Notes: generated by a model not told the origin, from the letters alone. DNA of 64,000 nucleotides from CAVPJC01 sp963705155 (GCA_963705155.1 CAVPJC010000015.1:104886-168885), one strand, 5' to 3'. Shown: positions 16,932 to 26,670, numbered from the stretch's first letter. Numbers and translations: made by a program.

Positions 16932-18188
16932 TTATGGACTGGTGATGCGGTATAACGCTCCCGATTGGCGCACCAGGTAAAGCGCGCCGTTTTCGTCTTC
17001 TCCAAAGCTGGTAATCTGAGTCAGATTGGGTGAAAATGCATGCACCGTCCAGTCCGGGCCGCTTTTCTGCAGACCGCCGATGGCGCCGGAACAGTAATCG
17101 GCAAAGAAGTAAATGCCCTGCAGGGCAGGGCCGGCGCCGCTGCGGGCGACAAGGCCGCCGGTGATCGAAGCGCAGGGTTGGCTGCCGTGCGGGTAGGTGT
17201 GAACCGGGGGTACGTAGTTCGGCAGGTTACAGGTACCGGCCAGGCAGAGTGTGCCTTCCCACAGATCCCAACCGTAATTTTCGCCGCCGAGGCTGGCGGC
17301 AGGCTGGTAATCGATCTCTTCCTGAGTGCCCTGGCCCACATCACCGATGTACAGGTCGCCGTTGAGGCGGTCAAACGAGAACCGCCAGGGGTTGCGCAGA
17401 CCCACCGCCCAGATCTCGGGCCGGTAACCCGGTTCGTCCACAAAGGGGTTATCGGAAGGGATGCTGTAACGGGGAGCGGTGGAAGACTGCTGGGTTGCGA
17501 TGGGCAGGTAAACCCGGTTGTTGAGACCGGTGGTGGGAGCGCCTTTGAACTCCACATCGATGCGCAGCAGCTTGCCGAGCAGGGAAGCCGGGTTCTGAGC
17601 ATTGTTATACGGATCGTTGCCGCCGCCGCCGTCGCCCGGGCCGATGTAGAGATAGCCGTCGGGGCTGAAGGCGAGCTGCCCGCCGTTGTGGTTGGATTGA
17701 TCCGGGTGGGGCAGCAGCAAAATCAGCTCTTCGCTGGCGGGGTCAGCCCGGTTGGGATCTGCTGAAAGGCTGAAGCGGGAAACCTGGTTGTTGCCATCCA
17801 GGTTGGTGTAGTAGATGTAGAAATGGTCTGGGTGGCTGCCGTAATCGGGAGGAAAGGCCACGCTGAACATGCCTTCTTCGTTGTCTCCGGTGTTGGCGGG
17901 CGAACGGACGCGCCCGTGAATATCCAGGAAAGGCGCAGCCAGCAGGCCGCTTTGATAGATGCGGATGACGCCGGCCTGTTCAACGATGAAGAGCCTGCCG
18001 CTGCCGTCGCCGGCATGGGTAACATGCACCGGCCGGGTGAGGTCGGCGGTGATGAGATCCAGGCTGATGGGGGGTGTATCGTTCGGGGTGGAAGGGGCAG
18101 CCAGGGAGGCGCCTGCCAGGCGGGCAGCTATCAGAAGCAGGGCGGTAAACAGGCCCCAGCGAAATTTGACGCTAAAATGATGTACCAT
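16932..18188 (-). CDS. Secreted PQQ-type glucose/sorbosone dehydrogenase-like beta-propeller
   Basis: A signal peptide (FTALLLIAARLAGASLAAP) is followed by a GSDH six-bladed propeller of about 380 residues: RPVHVTHAGDGSGRLFIVEQ, HNGGQLAFSPDGYLYIGPGD, AVGLRNPWRFSFDRLNGDLY and a late SITGGLVARSG segment. The family oxidises sugars using PQQ outside the membrane, but many members have no proven substrate. The start codon follows AGGAGAT and lies 12 bp after the MNIO-type gene. An 11-bp direct repeat spans that junction. Confidence 0.85.
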   Translation of the reverse strand: MVHHFSVKFRWGLFTALLLIAARLAGASLAAPSTPNDTPPISLDLITADLTRPVHVTHAGDGSGRLFIVEQAGVIRIYQSGLLAAPFLDIHGRVRSPANTGDNEEGMFSVAFPPDYGSHPDHFYIYYTNLDGNNQVSRFSLSADPNRADPASEELILLLPHPDQSNHNGGQLAFSPDGYLYIGPGDGGGGNDPYNNAQNPASLLGKLLRIDVEFKGAPTTGLNNRVYLPIATQQSSTAPRYSIPSDNPFVDEPGYRPEIWAVGLRNPWRFSFDRLNGDLYIGDVGQGTQEEIDYQPAASLGGENYGWDLWEGTLCLAGTCNLPNYVPPVHTYPHGSQPCASITGGLVARSGAGPALQGIYFFADYCSGAIGGLQKSGPDWTVHAFSPNLTQITSFGEDENGALYLVRQSGALYRITSP

Positions 18189-18214
18189 TTTCAGATCTCC
18201 TTAATGTACCATTT
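18180..18214. repeat. 11-bp direct repeat at a gene junction
   Basis: ATGTACCATTT occurs at 18180-18190 and again at 18204-18214. On the coding strand it gives the last codons of the MNIO-type gene (QMVH) and the first codons of the sugar dehydrogenase (MVHH), with the ribosome binding site between. It may be a short tandem duplication. Confidence 0.8.
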
Positions 18215-19004
18215 GATATAACCTGGGCGCCTGGCTGGCGATGACGGCGGGATCACAGCGGTCTCTGTATTTCTCGCCGTCGCCGCCGTATTCAAAAGCC
18301 AGCAGCCAGGGCTGCGCCCAATCACCGCAGCGGATGCGCTCCAACGCCCACTCCAGCTCGATCCAATCGGCGGGCAGAACAGGCAGGTGGTCTTGCAGCC
18401 GGCCGTTCAAACGATCTATACCGGTAAAGTGCAGCTCCTTCAGGCGGTGGTTGGGGAGGGCGTCTATATAGCGGCGCGCATCCAGCCCCAGGTAGTGAGC
18501 GGTGATGCGAGCATGCGAAATATCCAGCAGAAAACCGCAGCCGGTTTCAGACACGATGCGGCGAATGACATCCACTTCCACGGCCGGGCGCAGGATTTCG
18601 CCCTGGGCGCCGCGATAGGGCATATTTTCAACGATGACACGCTCCGGGCCGTAACGCCTCACCACGCTGTGCACATCTTCCAGCATGGCCGTTATCAGGC
18701 GCATGGCCTGGGCTTTCTCGGGGGTCTCCAGAGACATTTCCGGATATTCCTTGATGCCCGGGTCGAGGTGAACATTGATAAAGGGGGTGCCGGTCTGATC
18801 CAGGATGGCGTCGATAGGCGCCCAATCGGTTTTGTGCAGCTTGCCCAGGCGGGCCTTCAACCTGAAGTGCACCGCCACCGGGCAATAGAGGCGCGCTTCG
18901 GCGATCATCGCCGGCCAATCGGGGGTTTTGAAGAAATCGATTTGGATATTTCCGCCAGCCAGCAGGGCTGCGGCCTGGGGAGAATAATTGATGGCAAATT
19001 TCAT
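18201..19004 (-). CDS. MNIO/DUF692-type TIM-barrel metalloenzyme
   Basis: The 267-residue TIM-barrel protein has the metal-ligand pattern of DUF692 and related MNIO enzymes: NVHLDPG, VIVENMPYRG, GFLLDISHARITAHYLG, KELHFTG, LQDHLPV and FEYGG. Well-studied members (for example MbnB) use iron to modify cysteines in peptides, but many relatives have no known substrate and could be isomerase-like. I see no short precursor peptide or partner protein nearby. It sits between mltG (15 bp upstream) and the secreted sugar dehydrogenase. Confidence 0.7.
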   Translation of the reverse strand: MKFAINYSPQAAALLAGGNIQIDFFKTPDWPAMIAEARLYCPVAVHFRLKARLGKLHKTDWAPIDAILDQTGTPFINVHLDPGIKEYPEMSLETPEKAQAMRLITAMLEDVHSVVRRYGPERVIVENMPYRGAQGEILRPAVEVDVIRRIVSETGCGFLLDISHARITAHYLGLDARRYIDALPNHRLKELHFTGIDRLNGRLQDHLPVLPADWIELEWALERIRCGDWAQPWLLAFEYGGDGEKYRDRCDPAVIASQAPRLYQMVH

Positions 19005-19019
19005 AGAGGCTGTCCGAGT

Positions 19020-20183
19020 TCAGGGGCAGGCATTTTGAATATGCTCTTCGAAGCTGCGCGCAAACAGGTGCTTGCCGGAGCCATCGCAGGCAGCGCGGAA
19101 GAAATAATAGGGTGTTTCAGCCGGAGAGGCGACAGCCTGCAGGGCCGGCAGGCCCGGGTTGGCAATGGGAGCGGGCGGCAGGCCTGCTACCCGGTAGGTG
19201 TTGTAAGGCGAATCAACCTGCAAATCCTCGCTGGAGAGCGGGTTGGTCCACCAGGTGTTCTGAGCTGTGTTGTAACCCAGGGCGTACTGCACGGTGGGGT
19301 CTGATTCGAGCTTGCCGGCCTGCGCCAGGCGGTTCAGGAAGACCGAGGCAATCAGCGGCATTTCTTCGTCCAGCACAGCTTCCCGCTCAACCACCGATGC
19401 CAGCGTGACGGCCTGGTAGATATCCAGACGCTGGGCGGCGAAACCCTGGCGCATCTGCGGCGTTATTTTCTGGGCGAAATTCTGCAGGGCCAGCTGGATC
19501 AGCTCACCGGCGTCCGCCTGGCGCGGGACGCGGTAAATATCTGGAAATAGGAAACCCTCCACAGAGGCAGTCTGCGGCGTCTCGAGAGCGACCTGGTAGG
19601 CTCCGACCGGCTGGCGGGCGGCGGCGAGAAATTCTTCGGGGGTGAAGGCCAGGCCAGATGAGGGGATGGCGGCGGCGATTTCTTCCAGGCGCCAGCCGGG
19701 CAGGATGCCAAAACGCACATGGGTGGGGGTGGAATCTTGCATGGCCAGGGCGATCTGCAGCGGCGGCATGGCCGGGCTGAATTCATATTCGCCGGCTTGC
19801 AGGGAAATGTCCTGACCGGAATATTTCAGGTAAACGCTGAAGGCCGCCGGATCGGCGATAAGACCTTCAGCGTGCAGGCGGGCGGTGATGGAGCCGGCCG
19901 ACTTGCCCAGCTCAACGCGGAAGGGCCGCGCCTGCCCGGCGGGGTCGAGCGGGCGGGTGAGGCTGTCTTCGCCGGTGACCAACTGGAAGGCGTAATAGAC
20001 TTTCTGGAGGGGACCCAGAGCGGGTGAAGCCGGGCCGAAAGTCTGGGCGGCGCGGGCTGGCAGCAGGGCGGCCAAACCTGCCAGAACTGCCAGGCTCAGG
20101 CACAGGCCGGAGAGGATCAGGATCACGAGCAGGGAAAAGCAGGCCGGGCGGCGCCGGGTGGAGGTGCGGGTTGGTCTGGTCAT
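19020..20183 (-). CDS. mltG: Endolytic transglycosylase MltG (YceG)
   Basis: 387 residues: one N-terminal membrane helix (LLVILILSGLCLSLAVLAGL), a LysM-like subdomain, and the YceG catalytic domain with the Glu in TLASVVEREAVLDEEMP. The hallmark DSPYNTYRVAGLPPAPIANP stretch lies near the C-terminus. It cuts nascent glycan strands at the membrane. Its start abuts the ruvX stop, the common yqgF-mltG order. Confidence 0.94.
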   Translation of the reverse strand: MTRPTRTSTRRRPACFSLLVILILSGLCLSLAVLAGLAALLPARAAQTFGPASPALGPLQKVYYAFQLVTGEDSLTRPLDPAGQARPFRVELGKSAGSITARLHAEGLIADPAAFSVYLKYSGQDISLQAGEYEFSPAMPPLQIALAMQDSTPTHVRFGILPGWRLEEIAAAIPSSGLAFTPEEFLAAARQPVGAYQVALETPQTASVEGFLFPDIYRVPRQADAGELIQLALQNFAQKITPQMRQGFAAQRLDIYQAVTLASVVEREAVLDEEMPLIASVFLNRLAQAGKLESDPTVQYALGYNTAQNTWWTNPLSSEDLQVDSPYNTYRVAGLPPAPIANPGLPALQAVASPAETPYYFFRAACDGSGKHLFARSFEEHIQNACP

Positions 20184-20603
20184 TCAGTCTTGATCCAGGT
20201 AGGTTTGCAGGATATAAGTCGCGGCGATGTCATCCAGGTGGCCGCTGCGTTTCCGGCGGGATGCGCCCATCGCCAGGCGGGCGTGGCGGGCGGCACGCGT
20301 GCTGCCGCTTTCGTCCCATAAAACCACCGGAAGGCCGGTTTGCGCCCGGATGGCAACTGCCAGCCGGGCGGCGCGGCGGCTCTGCGGGGTGGGCTGGTTC
20401 TCGTCATCCAGCGCCTGCCCGACGACGATCAGGCCGGCGTCGTGTTCGGCGGCCAGGGCAGCGATCTGGGCGGCATCCACCGGGCGGGAGATGTGGCGCA
20501 GCACGGTCAGCGGGTTGGCGATCGTGCCAGACGGATCGCTGAGCGCCAGTCCAAGGTTCACTTCGCCGGGGTCAACGGCCAGGATGCGTTTTTGCAGGTT
20601 CAC
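20184..20603 (-). CDS. ruvX: RuvX/YqgF-type pre-16S rRNA nuclease (Holliday junction resolvase-like)
   Basis: I choose the GTG at 20603, which starts VNLQKRILAVDPGEVNLGLA; longer readings lack similarity. RNase H-like fold residues are visible: Asp in ILAVDPGEVNLG, Glu in LWDESGST and Asp in HLDDIAATYIL. The family matures the 5' end of 16S rRNA. The usual DERLTT motif reads DESGST here. About 139 residues, the normal length; the gene is directly coupled to mltG. Confidence 0.86.
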   Translation of the reverse strand: MNLQKRILAVDPGEVNLGLALSDPSGTIANPLTVLRHISRPVDAAQIAALAAEHDAGLIVVGQALDDENQPTPQSRRAARLAVAIRAQTGLPVVLWDESGSTRAARHARLAMGASRRKRSGHLDDIAATYILQTYLDQD

Positions 20604-20677
20604 GGATAAATTTCCCGAATGTGCAAAAGGCAAAACTCGAAATATGGTAAGGAAATCAGCATGGATGAGCCTTGAAG

Positions 20678-22189
20678 TCAGCCTGAAACGATCGAAATCC
20701 GAAAAGGCAGCAGCGGCAGAAACGGCCACCAGCGCGGGGCCAGCAGAACGGCGGGCGGCGCATCCAGCGGCAGGACGGCGGAGAGCAGGCGGGCGGCGGT
20801 TTGAGGGGTATGACCCAGAACGAGACCGGCAGCCCGGGCAGGGGGGATGCGGGCCTGCACCGTGCGGGTAAAGGCTGCCCGCCAGGTAAGCGGCTGAACG
20901 GCATTGGCGGCCGGTTGGGAAAGCTGCTGGATGCGCAGGCTGTCTGGCAGCGCGGCGTAGCCTTCCGGCAGGCTGGCGTCTAACAGAGCGGCGGCCAGGG
21001 CCTGTTGATCGGCGGCGGTGACTGCCTGGGCCTGGTATTCGAGGCGCAGGCTGAGCTCCAGCCGGTCGGCGGGCTGAAGCTCGGCGGGGGCGTAGGTCTG
21101 ATCGATGACCTGTGTAATCGTCAGGGTGGAGGTGAAGAGCAGGTCGCCCGGGGAAAGCTGGGCCTGAATCTCGCGCAGCGCCCCGGCGCGCAGCTCAGAC
21201 TGCAGGGCGTCAAAGAGCTGCTGGCGGTTGGCGGTAGTGGGGACGGGCACCATGCGGTCGGAGCCGCCGCTGGTGGGCGCAGGGTTGGCGACGGTGAGCT
21301 GCAACCCGGAGGCGCCTTCGATGGCGGTGATGGCATTTGGAGGTAGATTGCCGGTTTTACCCGGTAAGACGGCGCGCACCGGCAGGCTGATCTGCTGGCC
21401 GATCCCGGCAGGCAGGCGCCCGGCCTGTTGGACGATAAAACGCACCGGCCGCGCGCCAGTGGTGCGCACGATAGCGCCGGCGGAAACCTGCTGGGTCTGC
21501 TGTGTCAGGTTGGTAAAGATCACTTCTCCGCTGGCGGTCTGGTCGGGCAGGGTGGTTCGCCCCTGGGCAGCCATGCTGCGGCGGCCTTCGACGGCGGCGG
21601 TCAGGGGACGGGCAGGCAGCAGGCCCGATAGATTGATGCCGGCAAGCTCGGGTACGGCGCGCACTTCCAGGGTGATGCGCTGGCTCTGTGTGCCGGGGAT
21701 CAGGCGCAGCTCGGCGGCGGGGAGCAGGGCTGCGGCCAGGGCGAGAACCGCCAGCAGGCCCAGGATAAAGACCGCCGCCCGCAGCGGTGTTTTTACCAGC
21801 CAGGCCGCATCGGGCTGGCGAAGCTGGGAGCGGGTATGGCGGAGATCGGGACGCGGTCCGGGCGGCGGGGCGAGATTTGGGTGGAGCGGAGGCCGGCGGC
21901 CGCGCTGTGGGCGCCAGAGACCGCGCTGGGCCTGGCGCAAATCTTTGAAGACGGGCAGCGCCAGCTCGATGGCCAGCTCGTGGATTTCGGGGTCAAGCGT
22001 GACCAGGGCCAGCTGGGCTCCCAGGCCGGCCGCGTGGCGCTGAAGCAGCACCAGCTCCAACCGGCGGGTGAGCGGACGGCCTTTCTCCGGCCAGACGAGC
22101 AGTATGCGCCCGGTCTTGCTCCAACCCATCTTGTCGCGGGTCGAGATGACATCGTCGTGTGCGTCCAGGCGCAAAATAGTGGTCTTCAT
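20678..22189 (-). CDS. Single-pass membrane protein of the 'baseplate J/gp47-like' type
   Basis: 503 residues. The N-terminal ~130 are cytoplasmic with a GRILLVWPEKGRPLTRRLEL segment. One membrane helix at about 137-157 (AAVFILGLLAVLALAAALLP) precedes a large beta-rich exported region that includes PTSGGSDRMVPVPTTANRQQ. Proteins of this architecture in Chloroflexota are usually labelled baseplate J/gp47 by weak similarity; no phage genes are near. It opens the minus-strand group with ruvX, mltG, the MNIO enzyme, the sugar dehydrogenase and ung. The role is unknown; a cell-envelope function is likely from the neighbours. Confidence 0.6.
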   Translation of the reverse strand: MKTTILRLDAHDDVISTRDKMGWSKTGRILLVWPEKGRPLTRRLELVLLQRHAAGLGAQLALVTLDPEIHELAIELALPVFKDLRQAQRGLWRPQRGRRPPLHPNLAPPPGPRPDLRHTRSQLRQPDAAWLVKTPLRAAVFILGLLAVLALAAALLPAAELRLIPGTQSQRITLEVRAVPELAGINLSGLLPARPLTAAVEGRRSMAAQGRTTLPDQTASGEVIFTNLTQQTQQVSAGAIVRTTGARPVRFIVQQAGRLPAGIGQQISLPVRAVLPGKTGNLPPNAITAIEGASGLQLTVANPAPTSGGSDRMVPVPTTANRQQLFDALQSELRAGALREIQAQLSPGDLLFTSTLTITQVIDQTYAPAELQPADRLELSLRLEYQAQAVTAADQQALAAALLDASLPEGYAALPDSLRIQQLSQPAANAVQPLTWRAAFTRTVQARIPPARAAGLVLGHTPQTAARLLSAVLPLDAPPAVLLAPRWWPFLPLLPFRISIVSG

Positions 22190-22228
22190 CGTGTTTCCAG
22201 ATTGTTCACTGGATTGATTTTACCAAAT

Positions 22229-23763
22229 TCACTGGCAGCCTGGCCCCGAATTGGGGATGATTGTAAAATCGAAGGGGGTATTGTAAACAGAAAAGTACGC
22301 CGTGTCTTCCAGCAGCGGGTAATCCAGGCCGAAATAGGTATCAAAGAAGATGCGAAACGTGTTCACCGGTGAGATGGCGGGGTACAGGCGGGCGGCAGCC
22401 TGCGGAGAAAGGTAAAGAGCGTTGAGGATGCGCATGCGATTCTGGGGAGCGGAGCCGATGCCGCCGTGATCGCCCTGCAGGATAATGACCGGCGGGATGG
22501 CGGCGTTGGCAATGATCTGCTCCAGGAGGGGAAGCATACGGCTGTTGATGAAGCGCACCTGGTCGCTGTACCCGGGGGCGTCCTCCTGGTCTAACGGTAG
22601 GTATTCTCCATCGGCGCCGAAGACATAAGGCGGGTGAGGGATGACCAGATGCACAAAGACGAATTTGGGGCCGGGGGTCAGAGAAATCTCTTTAAGTTTA
22701 TCCAGCACGAAGAGGATGCGGTTGTAGTGTATCTGGCGTGGATTATCCAGCTCTGGCTGTAAAAAACGGGGCAGGCTGGCGGCGCCGTCGGCCACGATTA
22801 AACCGGCGGTGGAGCGCAGCAGCAGGACTTCAAAACCGTTCAGGCCTCCGCCAAGCTCCATCTGCTCCAGCCAGCCGGCGGCGGGGGAATAGTATTCTGC
22901 CGCATCCTGCCACTGCGTGCCTTTAAAGCCAGTCTCAAAGGCAATCGTGCGGTAACCGTAGCGCTCCAGGATCTTGCGGACGGCATTGTGCTCGATCAGC
23001 TCCTGGATGCCGGCGCGGGTGGAGTGAGCCGGGGTGTACTGCTCGCCCAGGGCAGGCAGGTAATCCATGTTCAGGGAAGAAGCCAGGGAGAGCTGGGTCT
23101 GGGCGTAGTTGCTCTGCGCGCAACTGGCAACCGTGAACCCAAGGGCAGCCAGGTCATTGAGGAAAGGGGTGTTATCCATTCCGTACAGCTTTTGCATGGC
23201 ATCCTGGCGGGTGTAGGCATCCAGAATGATGTAGTAAACATCGGGGCGGGCCAGCCCGGCATCGGGGGCGGGGACATCCGGAATGACCGTTTCCGAGGAA
23301 GTCAGTCTGGCGGAAAAAGACCGCTGAGCATACAGGCCGATCTGTCCGAGCGGCAAAACCAGCAGGGTCAGGGCCATAACGTTCAAAACCTGGCGGGTGT
23401 TTTGCCAGGAGCGGCGGCTGCGGCGGAAATAGACTGCTGAAACAAGGGTAGCCCCCAGCCACAGGGGCGCAAGCAGGCGGTGGCGGCCCAATTGCAGGCC
23501 TGCCAGGGAAGCGCTTTCCAGCAGGGTGTAAACATGTCCGTACATATAAAAAAGCAGCAGACAATCGAAGTCAGGACGCCGGCTGTGTGGCGGTCTTTGA
23601 CCCACAGCCGGGCGGCGGCCTGGATGAGAGCCGCGAGAAGCAGCGCGGCCAGCAAGGCGCGCACCGACACCCACGGATGGATCTCCTCGATGTTTCTGGC
23701 GAGCAGGGCCAGGACGGGGTAGAGTGAGAAAAGGTAAGGGTAGTAGATCGGGCTGCGTTTCAT
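22229..23763 (-). CDS. Membrane-anchored sulfatase-fold hydrolase/transferase, copy A (one frameshift)
   Basis: The start at 23763 reads RSPIYYPYLFSLYPVLALLA. The frame shifts near 23560 and continues as CLLLFYMYGHVYTLLESASL. Four or five N-terminal helices precede an extracellular alkaline-phosphatase-superfamily domain: PDVYYIILDAYTRQDAMQ, SNYAQTQLSLASSLNMDY (a Thr placed like the nucleophile of LTA/EptA-type enzymes) and VIILQGDHGGIG near the end. About 510 residues. It may transfer or remove a phospho- or sulfo-group on envelope glycans; the substrate is unknown. Tandem paralogue of the next gene. Confidence 0.8.
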
Positions 23764-23796
23764 TGAGTCGATTTGAAATAAACTGGCCCAGGCCTG

Positions 23797-25344
23797 CTAG
23801 GGCTGACAACCCGCACGCTGATCGGGTATTTGTTGGTACAGGTAAGGTTTGTCATACCTTGAATAATAACTGGCGTCATCCAGTAACGGGTAAGCCCCAT
23901 CAAAGACCTGGTTGAATATCACCCGGAAGGAATTGACCGGACTGATGGATGGATACAACGCCGGGCTGCCGCCGGGCAGGTAGTAGGCGTTCAAGATGCT
24001 CATGCGGCGCACGGGGTCCTCGATGACCGCCCCGTGATCGCCCTGCACGATGATGATTGGCGGTGCGTTGGAGCGCTGGATGATGCCCTGCAGGATGGGC
24101 AGGATGCGCTTGTTGATGAAGAGCACCTGGTTGCGGTAACCCTCGACCGAATCCGGGCGCTCGTGGACGGGCTGGCCGTCGGGGCCGAAGACGTGCGGCC
24201 AGTGCGGGGCGACGATGTGGGCAAAGACAAACTTGGGGCCGGGAAGTGCGGGCATCTTCTCCAGCTCGTCCAGTGAGTACAGGATGCGCTCGCGGTAAGC
24301 CTGGTCGCGCTTTTCCCAATCGGGAGGCAGGCGCAGGAGGGAGACGCCTTCGGCGAAGATGCGGGCGGCGGTGGTGCGCGTGAGCAGGTTTTCAAAATCG
24401 TTGATCTCCGCCACCAGGCGCGGCGTGAGGTACACGTCGGCATCGGAAAGGCGCGTGGCGTCGTAACCGGTATCGAAGGCCACCACGGTGTATCCCAGGT
24501 TTTCCAGGGAACGGCGCACCCGGCTGTGGCGGATCAACTCCGCCAGGCCGATGCGGCTGTTGCTGCCGGCAGTGTAGCGGTCAGACAGGGCGTCGAGGTA
24601 ATCCAGGTTGAGAGAGGAAGCCAGTGAGAGCTGGGTCTGGGCGTAATTGCTCTGTGAGCAGGGCGCCACGTAGAACCCGAGCTGCTCGAGGGCTGAGAGG
24701 AAGGGGCGGTTATCCATGCCGTAAAATTTTTCGAGCATATCATCGCGTGAATAGCCATCCAGGATGATGTAATAAATATCGGGGGCGGGCTGCCCGGTGG
24801 GGAGATGCAGAGCCTGGGACGGATCGCGGGGAGAGGGAGCGGCGGCGGCCTGGTAGGAGCGCACCTGGTAGGATGCAATTTGCAGCACGGGCAGGATCAG
24901 CAGGGCGGCAGCCAGGAGATTGAAAAGGTGGGTGACAGGGCGGAAATTTCGGCGGGAACGAAACCCCATCACCAGCACCAGAAGCGCCAGGGCAACCCAG
25001 AGCGGGGCCAGCAGGCGGTGACGGCCCAGCATGCCGCTCAGGAAGGCCGGGTTTTCCAGGTAATTATAGAATTGGCCGTAGGAGAAGAAGAGCGCCAGGA
25101 GCAGGGTGGTGGTAAAGCCGGCGCGGTGGGCGTCTTTGAAGAACAGGTTGAGCAGAAAAAAAAGGGCGGCTGCGCCGGCCAGCGAGAAAAGCAGCGGGCG
25201 CAGGGCGGCGCTCAACCGGGTTTGCTCGATATTGAAGGCCAGCAATGCCAGGATGGGATAGACGGCAAAAAGAAACGGGTGGAGAATGCGCGGCCGGTTT
25301 ATAGGCGTATTCCTGGATGGCTGCCCTGGGGTCTCAGGATCCAT
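23797..25344 (-). CDS. Membrane-anchored sulfatase-fold hydrolase/transferase, copy B
   Basis: The intact 515-residue paralogue of copy A has the same layout: N-terminal membrane helices (FLFAVYPILALLAFNIEQ), then PDIYYIILDGYSRDDMLEKF, SNYAQTQLSLASSLNLDYL, FVFAHIVAPHWPHVFGPDG and IIIVQGDHGAVIED. The Asp of YIILDGY, the Thr of YAQTQLS and the DH of QGDHG are the likely metal and nucleophile residues. The start overlaps the preceding gene by 11 bp and the stop is 33 bp before copy A. Confidence 0.83.
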   Translation of the reverse strand: MDPETPGQPSRNTPINRPRILHPFLFAVYPILALLAFNIEQTRLSAALRPLLFSLAGAAALFFLLNLFFKDAHRAGFTTTLLLALFFSYGQFYNYLENPAFLSGMLGRHRLLAPLWVALALLVLVMGFRSRRNFRPVTHLFNLLAAALLILPVLQIASYQVRSYQAAAAPSPRDPSQALHLPTGQPAPDIYYIILDGYSRDDMLEKFYGMDNRPFLSALEQLGFYVAPCSQSNYAQTQLSLASSLNLDYLDALSDRYTAGSNSRIGLAELIRHSRVRRSLENLGYTVVAFDTGYDATRLSDADVYLTPRLVAEINDFENLLTRTTAARIFAEGVSLLRLPPDWEKRDQAYRERILYSLDELEKMPALPGPKFVFAHIVAPHWPHVFGPDGQPVHERPDSVEGYRNQVLFINKRILPILQGIIQRSNAPPIIIVQGDHGAVIEDPVRRMSILNAYYLPGGSPALYPSISPVNSFRVIFNQVFDGAYPLLDDASYYSRYDKPYLYQQIPDQRAGCQP

Positions 25345-26670
25345 CCTTAATTCTCATCAGGTATAGGCTGCGCTCTGAATCCCGGATCGGCTCAGCGCGC
25401 AGAATGGTGAATACCTGTGAAAACGCCTGTTCGAAGCCCTCCCGGGTGTAATCGGGAAAAATGTCCTGGCGGGATATGAGCAGGCGCTGGACCTGCGAAT
25501 CGCTCTTGGGGATGAACTCGACGATCAGCCACTCGCCGCACTCGCCAAAAAAGGCCGCCAGCCGCTCGAGGGGGACGTTATTGGTGATAGCCAGGTGGTG
25601 CACCAGAGCCAGGGCCATCACGGCGCCGGCCGGGCCGCGTTCGAGCAGCGACATGCGCTCGCGGTTGTGCCAGCCTAAAGCCGGGCTGGGGTTGGTCAGG
25701 TCGAGCAGGAGCGGCAGCAGGTCGCCAGCGGGCTGGCGCTTGCATTCCAGGTAATTCATTTCCACGGCGCCGGGGTCCACATCGAAGGCCAGGGTTGGAA
25801 TGCCCTGCGCGGAAGCCAGGCGGCTGAACATCCCGGTGTTCGCCCCCAAATCCCAAACCCTGGATGGGGAGGCCGTTTGCAGGTACTCGCTCACCAGACT
25901 GCGCTTGTGCTCCAGGCCGGCGGGGGTGTAATTGTGATCGTCGGCGTAGTAGCCGCTCCAGGCGGTGCCGCCCGGCGACCAGCGTAAGCCCTGCACGGCC
26001 GATTTCAGGCTGTCCACCAGGCCAAGCAGAGCAGTTTTACTGACCTTTGCGCTGCTGTTGACGGCCTGCCCGGCAAAGCGCTTTTGCGAAGCGGCGTGCA
26101 GGTGCAGGTGGATGCAGCAGGGGGATGGAGAAGCGCGTGCGGGCGGGCAGCAGGCGGCTGGCCAGGTCGAGGGGGATGCCATCGATGTGCAGGCGCAGCA
26201 GCTGCCCCAGGCGCACATCGACGTGAGCCATCAGCGCCAGAGGCGCCAGGAAGTGCTGGCAGAACTGGCGGTAGGCCACCCAGGGCTGGCCTTCGGGATA
26301 GATTTCGAACGAAAGGGTATCGATCAGCAGCGGGCGGCCATGCTGGAACTGGATGTTGTAGGCGCTGGCATCCTTCAGCGACAGGCCGTGCTGGATCGCC
26401 CTCTTCTGGATCTTGAGGGTCAGCAGGGCGGCGTCTTTCAGCTGGCTGAAGCTCCACTCGTAGGGGTAGGAGATGAAGCTCACCAGCTCGGGGCTGGATG
26501 ACCTTCCAGGCCAGCTCCGGGCGGGCGGGAGCCGCCTGCACCTCCTGGTGCGGGATGAGCAGGCCGTCTTTGACCAGCCCGGCGTACAGGCCGCTCTCAT
26601 GCAGGCGGGTGTAGTGAGGCGCATAGGCCTGGTTCACCTGGCGGTAGAGCACGCCGCCGGCGGTGAACAT
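25334..26670 (-). CDS. Methyltransferase with N-terminal kinase-like region (two frameshifts)
   Basis: Reads in three frames, changing near 26500 and 26110. The N-terminal part starts FTAGGVLYRQVNQAYAPHYT and contains LSLKDASAYNIQF followed by PLLIDTLSFEIYPEG, an arrangement like the D-x4-N and ID/DFG steps of aminoglycoside-kinase folds. The C-terminal ~230 residues are a class I SAM methyltransferase (RVWDLGANTGMFSRLAS, FDVDPGAVEMNYLE, ALALVHHLAITNN). The frame is open 5' of ATG 26670 (RDPNGF), so a CTG start at 26727 just after the small gene is possible. Substrate unknown; a glycan is likely from context. Confidence 0.68.

Noticed and set aside
20678..22189. Prophage or tailocin from the 'baseplate J' label
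   Set aside because: No tail, sheath, spike or lysis genes are nearby; the neighbours are housekeeping and wall genes.
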